This document shows positions 1 through 10,900 of a stretch of 64,000 bases of DNA, one piece after another. The notes beneath the pieces were generated by a model that ran no database searches, was not told the DNA's origin, and saw only the letters and a list, made by a program, of their open reading frames with translations. Source of the DNA: Ischnura elegans (Eukaryota > Arthropoda > Insecta > Odonata > Coenagrionidae); assembly GCF_921293095.1 (NCBI RefSeq), contig NC_060252.1:43834881-43898880 (forward strand), written 5' to 3'. The translations under genes were made by a program, and so were the position numbers. Position 1 is the stretch's first letter; the number at the start of each line of letters is the position of its first letter.

Positions 1-236
1 AGGAACTGAAAGGGAACTGTGGAGTATCGCATGCCAATGAAGGACCTCGTGGATAGGCCAGATCATGAGAAATTGAAGTAACATGAGTGATATTGCAGAG
101 GGAAAATTTAAAAGAAATGTCACCCAAAGGAAAACCAAGGTACAAGCACTTGAGTTAGATGAAGAGGACACAGAATAGAAGGACCTCCGTGAAATAAAGG
201 AACGTAAGTGAGAAGTGGAAGGTTGCAGTATACAGG

Positions 237-1553
237 TACTATGGGGGAAAAAAGTATCCCAACAAAGTTTGTGCCGCCACTATCGCTTCGCAGGAGAATG
301 GGTTCCCTTTCTGACCCTATACAATCCTTGGAAAGACACGAGGGAAATTCAAATATGGTTTTTTTTTCAGAAACCAAGGTTTTGAAGGTAAACTTGCCGG
401 CCTCGAACGTAATTTGCACTGTTCACCAGAATGCTGGCGCATTCGATATCCTTATTAGTGGTTGGTTAGTTTAACCCTCGTGCCTTCTTTTTTCCCTGCT
501 ATCTCCCTCTAACCCTCCTTCCCTTCTGTTCATCGCACCTGCTGAGGCACTCGTTCTGAAATTCACTTAAAGCCCATCTCCACTCCCTCACTCTGCCGTG
601 TCTGGAAATTTAAGGCAGATGTATTCGCTAAACGTAATCCGCAAGGCAGGAATGGCGAGGAACGATTTTGAGTATCAGAAAGGATCAGGAATTACTATAC
701 CTAAAAAATCATCACTATAAAAGATTTTAGTACGTCAATTGCGATTGAAAGTATTTGCTCAATTAACATGCACATGGTTGATACAAATTTAAATGATGAC
801 ACACAATTTTCCGGGATAAATTCAATAAATAGGGTAAAATAAAAATTTTAATTTTTTTTAGCCAGCAGCCAACACCAAAAAACTTTTATTTTCTGAAATT
901 TGAGACCTACATCCTTTTCTTATAAACTGTTCAAAAAACAAATTTTGTAAAATAGAAAATTGTAAATTATATAAGGCATATTTATAATTGTGAAATTATA
1001 TTGACATCGTACAAGGGTCAAATTAAATAGCTAACTTGATATAGACATAAATATCAATGGACGAAAAACATAAAACAATGTACTCACACTTCAATTGGGT
1101 CAATATTTAGTGTCACCTCCATCACAATCAATTACTCTTTGAAGCCTTTGCCTCATTGAGCCTATTAAGTTTTGAAATAATAATGGGCGTGTACCCAAAG
1201 ATTCCCATATTTCTCGAACATGAAGTTCCAGAGTCTCTTGGCTCCTTTCGCCGGCATTCTCCCATTCTCTAACCATAAGGCCCCAAATATTTTCTATAGG
1301 GTTGAGGTCCGGAGAATTAGATGGCCAGAGTAAGATAGTAATGTGCCGGTGCGATTCAAAAAAATGCATCGTAGTGTGCGCCTTGTGAATGGGACAATTG
1401 TCCTGCACAAACACAATTTCTTCACCCTCCGGCACTACCTCCTTCGCGTATGGAAGCAAGGAAGATCGTAGAATGTGGACGTAATCGCCTGATGTCATTC
1501 GTGCTGGTGTTTTGATCACAAACTTTGTTGGGATACTTTTTTCCCCCATAGTA
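237..1553 (-). mobile_element. Tc1/mariner-type element with perfect 35-bp TIRs and TA target duplications
   Basis: The inverted repeats at 239..273 and 1517..1551 match over all 35 bases. The outer end begins CTATGGGGGAAAAAAGTATC. Each end abuts a TA dinucleotide (237-238 and 1552-1553), the expected Tc1/mariner target duplication. The 1,313-bp length is typical of the superfamily. Inside, the C-terminal half of a transposase lies directly next to the right TIR on the minus strand, and about 830 bp of AT-rich non-coding DNA separates its stop codon from the left TIR. The N-terminal DNA-binding half is missing, so the copy is an internally rearranged, non-autonomous derivative. The TIRs, TA sites and transposase motifs are seen directly. 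The order of deletion and rearrangement is inferred. Confidence 0.85.
1100..1516 (-). pseudogene. Tc1/mariner DDE transposase, C-terminal half only
   Basis: The minus-strand reading frame runs out of the right TIR and ends at a stop codon at 1100. It contains the second catalytic aspartate in FVQDNCPIHKA and the third acidic residue in WPSNSPDLNPIENIW, the hallmark of Tc1-type DDE transposases. I count 35 residues between the D and the E, one more than the classical DD34E Tc1 spacing. The N-terminal helix-turn-helix domain and first aspartate (about 200 residues) are absent. The frame starts inside the TIR, so no native start codon exists. It cannot make a working transposase; it is a relic inside the flanking TA-bounded element. 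Confidence 0.8.
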
Positions 1554-1554
1554 C

Positions 1555-2228
1555 ATACCAACATTAGGACTGCAATGAAATGGATTTATGGGTAAGAGAG
1601 TAGAATTTAAAATTATTTTCTTCTGCGAAGGAGTGAGATGGCTTTACAGTTAAGCAAGGGCTGAAGGGTAGAAAAATATTTTTGCCAATATCCTATGTAC
1701 TTCGTATAGCTCAAAATGTTCATCCCATAGTTGCCGGAGCACAAATACTCCATGTACACACACATATGCTGAATTGGTAAGATAATCCACATAAATGATT
1801 TATGTATAAACAATCAAAATAGAAAAAAATAGAACTCAATTCTGGTAGAGAGTATATAAATATGCATTCATACCTGTGGTGGCTACCATAGAGGGAAATC
1901 TTGTGGCAGAACACTTGCAAAAAAGTTAAAAAAATTATTTTGTAACTTTCTTTGACTGTAACCCATTAAATGTTTTTATTAGCACTTGTAAGCAATTAAA
2001 ATTTCAAAAGGGTGTCTAACTGTTACTGATCCTATCCATCTTTATTGGTTATCTACTTATCTCTGTATTCACCATAAAGTAATATTAAAATATTTAGTCC
2101 ATACAATATCATTGGTACATGTAAACCAAAGAAAAATATGGCCCAGGTAAAACATTCTTCACACAAGATAAAAATCTAAGAAATAATTGTTTAGGAAAAA
2201 TTTAATCCATCAAAAAGAATACACTTAC
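1555..2228. other. AT-rich stretch without recognised gene
   Basis: I see no domain-bearing reading frame, tRNA-like box or repeat boundary here. Short open frames occur on the minus strand, but they have no recognisable motif and an AT-rich, intron-like composition. Confidence 0.4.
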
Positions 2229-2329
2229 CTCTGGTGAGGTATCACCTGCCTTCCGCCAAGTGTCAAGCCGACTGCCAATACCTTTTGGAGAGTATTCCCT
2301 TATCGGAAATACAACCTTCAAATAGGTAT
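2229..2329 (-). other. Exon-like open segment of unknown gene (candidate)
   Basis: On the minus strand an acceptor (gcctgcttag) is followed by a 101-bp segment open for about 33 codons. It includes YSPKGIGSRLDTWRKAGD and ends at a strong donor (gtaagtg). The residue composition looks coding, but I recognise no family and cannot chain it to neighbouring exons in phase with confidence. It lies on the same strand as the alpha-galactosidase-family gene and downstream of it, so it could be an exon of a separate gene or a chance open frame. Confidence 0.2.
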
Positions 2330-3340
2330 CTAAGCAGGCACGTTTAACTCACATTTGGTGAGGAATTTTTTTCGAACAAATCAGCCCAAAGGTATATCTT
2401 TTCCTTTTTAATGCACGAAGCAGGTTTCTGACATAACTGATAAGATAACATTATTTTCTTCCAGGAAGTGCAATGGCCTTACTGACATTTTTTGAATACA
2501 AATTAACTGATATCTCTAAAATACACACGCAGAGATAAGACTCATTCACTATTCACCTATCTATTAGAACCTGAAAGATAAATGAGGAAGAGGATCCAGA
2601 GATATATAGATAGAAATCAAGGTATTTTTAATCTTTTAGATCCTCTATGAGAAAACTTGAAACTCACCTGATAATGATAGCTATGACCGAATCAATGATT
2701 GCAATAGTCTCAAATGATTCCTTGCAGCTTAAACCAGTATAATTATCATTTTTTCCTTCAATGTCACAACCAATGACCTTCAATAAACCTCAACTAGACC
2801 TCTGATAGCATATGAAATTCCTAAATTTTATGGGAAAAATGCACAGTGGTCCCAAATCGAAAAAAGCAGGCTAAAACTAATTTTTTTTTTACTTTCTACA
2901 AGGAAATTTCAAATGGTTTATTTGAATTCTACAGGATAAGGCCAAGAATATTTTGTACCAGATTGTACCATGTGATTATTGCGTTAACCAGTGTTACCCA
3001 CCATACATGGGCATATTGATGGCAAAGTGAACGATACCTAGAAATAGTCCTTTTTAAGGAAATTCAAGTTAATACATGACTGTTTTAGTTTCATGGGATT
3101 CAAATATTATTTTCAAGGTAAGTTTGCATCACTTTACACAATATTTCGGTAAAATTTGTCTACTTCACTATTGTTTATAACAATGTTTAATTATTTTAAC
3201 TAGGTATTTTTGGGATTTTTTGTATCAAAATTTATTGATTTGGTTCTGTGATCCTCGAAGATTCCAGAGCAGAATTCTTTGAAAGAGTGAATATGTCAAG
3301 ATGGAGGAAAAAATCTGGCCTCTCCAACATTTAGAGGGTT
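2330..3340. other. Non-coding AT-rich stretch
   Basis: No recognisable gene or element. A short minus-strand segment near 2667..2720 has a possible gtgagt donor, but it is too short to call. Confidence 0.35.
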
Positions 3341-4055
3341 TTAACCCTTTCACTGCTGTGAACGTACAGGGTACGTTTGCACAGCAGGCTGTTGCGAACA
3401 TACTTTTTCTTCCTCCCGGCCAGGCACTTTGAAGGGTCCCTAATCCGGGACCTTTCCTCGATGAGCTCACCCTCGCTGGCCCCTCTCTTTGACCCTCCGT
3501 GATGGTCTTGGGGTCTTGAGATTGGGGGTCTTCCTCCCCAAAAGTGACCGCTCTGACAGCATTTTGAAAATCTATCAATCAATGTGATGATCAAAAAATG
3601 ATTGTTTGTATTGCATTCCTGCCAATCAGGCAATCAAGTACATCTTTGAACCATGTTTTGGCCAATGGCCAATTTCCGGTGGTCCGCAGCCACGTTTTTA
3701 GCATAGTTAATAAAATCGTTATTTTTCATCGCAGAAATACGGTTCAAATATGTACTTGATTGGCAGGAGTGCGATGCAAACAATCATTTTTGGACGATCG
3801 GATTGATTGGTTGATTTTCAAATTGCAGTCAGAGCGGTCACTTTTCGGGAGGGAGGCTTCCCGCTCGGAGGGTCCAAGAGACTATGACTACCGAGGGTGA
3901 GCTCGTCGAGGACAGGGTCCCGGATTTGTGGCCTTGGTGTACCACGCCCATCCTGCTGGAAGTACCTGCTCCATGGCCCAACCAAAGGCATTTTAACCTT
4001 TTCGCCACATGTGAGGAGAAGGTTTTTGGAGATTGAACAGCAGTGAAAGGGTTAA
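3341..4055. mobile_element. piggyBac-type fold-back (non-autonomous) element with TTAA duplications
   Basis: TTAA occurs at 3341..3344 and 4052..4055 and brackets a 707-bp element. Its 15-bp termini are perfect inverted repeats (CCCTTTCACTGCTGT and its complement), and the CCC start plus TTAA target are diagnostic of piggyBac-type transposons. A subterminal CTGCTGTG/CACAGCAG palindrome follows the left TIR. Long imperfect inverted arms continue inward: the stretch around 3550..3660 is the reverse complement of about 3735..3845, including a shared TTGATTGGCAG/CTGCCAATCA-type core. The element would therefore fold into a long hairpin. No transposase is present, and the open frames inside are products of the arms, not genes. 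Confidence 0.75.
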
Positions 4056-6666
4056 GTAGAGTAGGGCACCACTCTGCAGTGGATAGCTGGCCACCAGAAG
4101 ACCGAACGGCTTTATCACTCGAATATTCCTGTATCCGTGATTGAACGTTTGAATGAATTGATTCAATCGGGTGTATACTTAAAATAACTTTCCATTCTAT
4201 GAGATTTAATTCACCAAACATTTCACATTTCTTGTGTGTGCTGAAAAGTCTCCTTAAAATATTCATTAAACCAATGTTGGCTGGATTTCATGCTTTCAGT
4301 GAGACAAATTATGCATGCTTTAAAATGACTTAAGTCACTACACAAGCAAATGAAAATAGCCGCTAATTCATTTCTCTGCAAAACTTTCCTCATATGTACT
4401 TCTATAAAGCAAAGATTCCTCATATGCTGGACAGCTTTTTTAGAATGATATTCCAAAAAAGTCTAGGGGCTTGGAGAAAAAAATGCTATCTAACCCTCTT
4501 GCCACCCCTGTGCTGCCAAGGATTGTTCCAATGATCTTTTCAACACACCGTAGACATAGATATGATGGGATGAAGAGGGGCAAATTCATCTCCCAGGTCA
4601 CTGAGGGTACGCGTATCTTACAATTTATATTACAAAAATGGCTTTGATGGGAGTTCAGTGCACTCCCGTAACCAGCAATTTTAGAAACAAGAAGATCTGA
4701 TGGATATGTACTTGTGTTTTTGCCAGTTTTTTGGTACCTACCCTTACAATTGCTATGTAATGACTCAGGTAAGGATTGACATTTACATGATACAGTTTCC
4801 ATTAATTCAATACATTCTGGGAGGAAAATAAGCAATTACATCATTCGGAGGTCACATCATACAGGTAAAAGATGAATTAGTACTGGAAATATAAAAGTTG
4901 GCAACAAAGATCGTAGTTAATTAAAAAAAAAATTCTGCTTGGATTTATGGAAATTCATTAAACATGGAAGGCACTACGCACACATTTTTGAAAATGTATC
5001 AGCCCATGAATATTGCTGATGTTAAGTAGAATAATCTTTGTAATACACAACATTTTTACTATCTACAATAAAATGTGGAAAGAATGTAATGATTACTCAT
5101 TCTAAGGCTAGCCATAGATATGCTTTTTAGATGAAATAATACCTCTGGAGGATATTCTATGGCACAATTGAAGACCAAATAAGGCAACATGATACATATT
5201 TGCTTTTTAATTATAAAAATCGACTAATCATTCCCATGAAACTTAACCCATGTAACATACCATGAATATTTATTAGGAGGATTGGGATAAAGAAACTACA
5301 AACTTCATAAAATGGTAAGCAGTGAACTTAATCGGTGAAGTGCCCTTGGCCTAGTGAATGTAAATACATATGTACAAAGAACTGAAAATTAAAGAATGAG
5401 ATTTATCAAAGTTAAGTATCAAAAACTTGGAAGGCTGACTTTCTAGAAGTGATAATTGACCTGTTGTTTAGTCTGGGATGAACTCTACCATTCCTGGTCC
5501 AAACCAGCCTTCGATCAAATCAAATCATGAGTTAGTGAGCAGTAATTAACACTTACTTAAATGTGCATTAATATGAAAACATTTCAGATTCCCCCATTGA
5601 AACTTTCCACATGAGGTAAACCGCCCTAAAAATATGTATGATTAAAAAATTATATTTACTTTCGAATACAAAGCAGAAAAAAAGTTTTTTCAGTGATACA
5701 AAATTACTCTTTTATTACTTGGTATTACATACAGGAAAAATATATTGTTTCAATACCTGAGAGGCCAAATGGCACATATATGTCATATTACCTACAGTGT
5801 GATGAATTATGATTTTCTTTGAGGTACTGATCTTAAATATATATATGTCCTAATGTTTTCTCAGAATTACTCACATAATAATCAACACTGTAGATTCCAC
5901 TATACCACATTCTTAACCACTGGGGCCAAAAAATGATTTAGGAACTTCAGCTGCCATTTGAATTATTCCAAGTGGATAAAATATTTTAGCCTCCTTCATT
6001 CTGAAAAACGATAAGCTTTCACTCATCCTGAAAACATTAACTCCAGGAATAAAGGATAACCATAAAATCTCAAAATAACATCTATTCACCTGGCACAGAC
6101 TGGTAATTTACACCTACTGTGCAACGTTACGTTGTTTACACTATAATTTAACTTTATCTGATAGCTAGGTTTTCATACTTATTGCCTCTTGCTAGTAATT
6201 GGGAAAATAGGTATGATGATTTATACAAAAATCACCTCACTTTTTTCCACTCAATCAAATCGATCGCAGCATGAGATGGAAGTCAGTGGCGACCAGGTTT
6301 GTCATGGGAGATCATGTTCCATTAATTCACCAAAAGATATGTTTTATAGATAAAAGTTCTAAGCTATGGAAAAGGCCAGAACTACTGACCCTAAACACTT
6401 TATCAAAATATGTCTTGTACAATAAATGTCACATTCAGTGAATATATATTCAACAGAAACTAAAACTCTTAGCTGATAATAATGATGCCCAAAGAAATAT
6501 TCCATACTTATAAATGAAAGGTTTCAGGATTCACTTATCCCCTTCATAGGCTGCAAGGTATGTATTATGTAGGTATATAATATTGTACGAGAAAATTCAA
6601 TGTGATAAGAAAAAAGGAGAGGTATTTATTTAAAGAAGTAAATAACCAAAGGCAAATTATTCATAC
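4056..6666. other. Intergenic, no gene recognised
   Basis: This stretch is AT-rich with no domain-bearing frame. A minus-strand frame near 4440..4835 is open for about 130 codons but has no recognisable motif. A minus-strand frame ending at a TAA near 5470 reads GWFGPGMVEFIPD and looks like a possible short terminal exon, but I could not connect it to anything. Confidence 0.35.
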
Positions 6667-7134
6667 TTGAAATGAGAATTTTTCTTCCACGTTTTCTCAT
6701 GGTGAGGGCTCTTCTCCAAGTGGATAATTTCCAACCACAATCAGTATCACAACCATCTAATGAATCAAGTTGTAGCAGTTCAAATTCAATCGCTAGGCAA
6801 AAATATAAAAAAATTGGCCCTAAATAAAATGTGGAAGGTGTTAGCAATTTTATGGATGATGTCAACCAACTCCTATTTTTGTGACAACCTTTGATTAATG
6901 TCAGCATACTGACAGCTCTCCATTACATGCATATGTGCATATTTCCATTCATTTGACAATGGAAAACATTAAAACTTTAATAATAATAGGCAAATGATGA
7001 GTAGTTTCAGGAAGTCATTCACATTTGCCTAAGTCCTTTAAACTCTGGAGGTTACACCGCCTATGGCCCAATACCAGACATACCTTCCCAAGAGATGGTG
7101 TAGCTGGAATCTACAGAGTCAAATCCGAGGTATT
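6667..7134 (-). other. Two phase-compatible exon-like segments of unknown gene (candidate)
   Basis: On the minus strand, 7084..7134 (51 bp) lies between an AG acceptor and a gtatgt donor and reads YLGFDSVDSSYTISWE. Segment 6667..6792 (126 bp) lies between an acceptor (ttttgcctag) and a gtatga donor and contains CDTDCGWKLSTWRRALTMRK. Joining them restores one codon exactly (G plus CG), so they could be consecutive exons. They lie downstream of the last alpha-galactosidase-family exon on the same strand. I recognise no protein family. The splice sites and phase fit are seen; a real gene is only a possibility. Confidence 0.25.
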
Positions 7135-7807
7135 CTTAGTATGTACAACTAGGTCACAATTGGTTATTTTAAAGGTTAAGAACTAATAAACTTTTTTAAT
7201 AAAAAGTGATTCACATAGTATTCTAGCATTTAATGCTGATCACTAAACTTAAAACTATGCATAGGAAAAGAGGAGCTCATCATTAAAAGACCTAGGAAAA
7301 GCTGTTAAGTTTGCATTCATGTTTTTTTTCACCATTACATTTGCAAGTATGCTAAAATATTTGGAATCCAATGAAAAATAAGCAGTAACAGCTCTTTTTC
7401 ACAATGGTCTTTTGTAACATATCACAGTTAATGGGCATTTCTAACAAGTGCAATGTCTGGTAACTTTGTCGATTTATTGGCCAACTGGTGCCCCAGAAAT
7501 TGCAGCTAAGGTATTGCTGCTTTGTACCTCTAGCTCATCACTGGAAGTCATAATTGATTACATGTTGCAGATACCATGGGCACTCAACTAATCACTACTT
7601 GTGGATTTGTATGGCTTGACAAGCAGTGAAAATGGATATGATGACACAAAGTACGCAACACAATTGCACTTACTCATCCGATCGAGACAAGGGAGTCACA
7701 CCCGGCCCACATACTATCACAACTGGGAATCGGTCCGACCAGGTGTTGCAATCACGGTGTACAGCACATGGTCATTGTGTTTAGCTTACAGATACAACTC
7801 CAGGACT

Positions 7808-7929
7808 TCATTTGAGAAAAGGCCTGGCAACTTGGAAAACGTCATAGGGTCTATAAATAGATTGTGCAGGAGGGTAACGGCGATCCTTAAAGGATGGGAG
7901 TTGCACGTCAGCTCTCAACATTACGACAC
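7808..7929 (-). CDS. GH27 gene exon 9 (terminal coding exon)
   Basis: After acceptor gcatttcag the frame reads [13 protein letters not shown] and then a tail to [12 protein letters not shown] and TGA at 7808..7810. The conserved core ends near GVVML. The remaining residues form a basic, proline- and tyrosine-containing extension that I cannot match to a known motif. I did not find a convincing polyadenylation site, so the 3' UTR end is undetermined. Confidence 0.82.
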
Positions 7930-10900
7930 CTGAAATGCAAATATTACAAAATAAGATCAGCAATAGCAATGAATTTAAATGTAAGCTTGTATTTAAGGAT
8001 AAAAGTGACACGGAATAAACATCTACTTCAGCAAAGAATGGTTTTTCTTCATTAGGCTAAAGGAGCTCCTACTTATAATTTCATTTGAAATTTCCTAGCC
8101 TTCCACTCCCAATTAACCCGTATAGCAATGCTTTACCAGTCCATAGAAAAATTAACACAACCTTGGAAATCATGAGCAAAGCTTTTTTTCAGAAGTGGAA
8201 CAGTTTCACAACTCATTATCTATTTTGATGGTTATTAAAATAATAACTTATCAAGCTCAATGAGAGGAAATGATTCACAGTCAGTAAGAAATAATTGAAA
8301 AGGTTTAAATTAAATATTAACACCTTTAGGTGTAACTCTCCAGGTACTTCACAATGAGCAGGTAACGATGCATACAAAACAACACATACCCAATTTAATT
8401 GGATAAGTGGAAATAGATAGGTTAGAAGTAATGCACTACCTATTTTTAATTACATCCTAGAAATTAAAGGAGCTTGATTTGTACTTCAAAAGATGGAGAG
8501 AAATAGGTAAACTATGTACTCACCAGAGGGATTTACTTTCACTTTGATCTTCGTGTCTGGTGTAAGAACACCATAGGAAACTTCTTCGTACAGATCCTAA
8601 GGAAGAAAGTAATGCTTTGAGAAAAAAAAACAAGAACAATACCTTCATCACAAAATTCTATTTCCAGTTTCAGGAAATGCTTGAAAACCAAAAGGGGTTA
8701 GTAAATTTTGAAAGAACTTCAAAGAAATACATTCACATATTCATTTAATTAACAGGGTGTTACTGATATCCAACATGCCATAGAAAAAGGTATGCATACA
8801 ATCTTTTTTAATAGAAACATACAAAAATGTCATTGATCCAATTTTGTTAAGACAATCACAATCTCTACCACACTAAATTACTACATTCTTTAATGATCTG
8901 AACTCCAATATTCGTGAATTTTTCTTTAAGATGAAATCCTGGCCACCAACAAGGTTTAATCTAGTGGGAACAATTTCAAGCTCAACAATACTAAGATTAA
9001 ACTTTTCTAGTTCCACTGATAGTAAAATTTCTATTTATGATAATGTACACTTCTGGAATAGATTATGTATAGGGGTGATCATCAAAGTTTCCCCAATCCA
9101 AGGCTCTTCACACACGCCAGGTGTTTAATGACATTTATTTTTATTTAATACAAATTTATTTGCAGTGGAAAACATTACTTAAATCCATGATAAAAAGAAG
9201 AACACAATGATAATTTCCACACTTTTAATATTACAACTCAGCACCGACCATGGTTTCAACACATAAGTGTCATTATCAAGGTGAAAAATTCAGTACTCTC
9301 TCGGTATATATACCCACGCCAAGGTAGGAGGTGAGGCATATGGAATTGGCCTGATATGGCCTGGGTATATATACCAAGAGAGTACTGAATTTTTCACCTT
9401 GATAATGACACTTATGTGTTGAAACCATGGTCGGTGCTGAGTTGTAATATTAAAAGTGTGGAAATTACCATTGTATTCTTCTTTTTATCATGGATATACA
9501 GAACTTCCACAAAATCGAGCCGGATACGATTTTATAATATTACTTAAATGTTTTCAGGGTTTTCAAGACCTATGTAAAACTTTTTGATTTTTTACGCAAT
9601 TTCTAATATTTATCAACATTTTCCTGATTTTACATATTTCACCAGTAGCTGGATACCCAGAGGAAAAATATACAATCAGGGAGAGCAAAAGTAGAATTCT
9701 TTTATAAGTACTAAAGACAGGAAATGAAGCTTCTGAAAGAATTGATATAATTCATAGACAGAATTCAAACAAATAAGATGACAATAAAAGCACGTACATA
9801 TGATCACTTCATGTAATTCATTTGCCCTCATCACTTAAATTATTGTAGCTCAAACTATATGATGATAACCCAGGAGAACACAATTTTTCTACACAACCTT
9901 TCTATCACTCATTATTGCTTTAGTTTAGTATTTCAATCTATCAAGTATACACACAACATTAATCACAAGCATAGGCAGGCATGTTTTTTCCCATTCACCA
10001 ACTAATGTACGATATCTATAATTATACAAGATTTATGATGGCTAAGTAGAAAAATAGTCGTAAATTAAAAAACTTTACCTCCACAAAGTATCCTCCCCTG
10101 AAGTTCAATCCCAGCTCAAAAAGAGTAACAGCAATGTCAGATGGGGTTCCATCAGTCCTTCGGTTGACAAAGGCAACAGCAAATGAGAAGTAGCTTTGGT
10201 AAACAGGGGTTATAGGACGTGCCCAGATTTCAATTCCATTTTTCTATAAAAAAACAGATAAGGAGCAATGAAAAATATGTCAAATAAAAATACATATACA
10301 AATTGAAGACTTAATAGAAAAAGCCTTTCACAACCATCCAACGTCATCACACATTTTGCCAAAGAAATAACAACAAAGCATAGAAAATATTAAAATTTAC
10401 CCAAACGAACAAAAAAATTAGCACAAAGCATTGGGATGTATAAGAGAGCTCATACACACATTTTTTTATCATCTAGTAACATTGCACCTTTGCGACATTT
10501 AAAATGAAGAGTTATACTTGATACTATGGTATTTAAAAGCTTTATTCATAATCATAATCAAGACCATTAAAAATAAATTATCAAACAATATGAAATAACT
10601 ATCATAGTGTTTAAAATAAAATAAAAGGATAGAAATGATTTTTCAGTCACGTAAATGGAAAATTCTGTGAGAGAGCAAAAAGGACTTTTAATTATCTACT
10701 CCTTTTTCACACAGTTCAAACTATTACACATTCCATTTGATACTGGGCATCACTAATGAAATGTCCCATTTAAAGAGACTAACATCTGACCTCCTACACA
10801 GATCTATTAAAAAATTCCTTTAAGTCAGAGAGCATCATTATATACCCATTTCATGACTTGAGAAAGTTTTCTGTATAAAGTCATAATGAAAATAGCAAAT

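Noticed and set aside
7601-7933. 110-codon plus-strand ORF
   Set aside because: It is the antisense of the last GH27 exon and its 3' flank.
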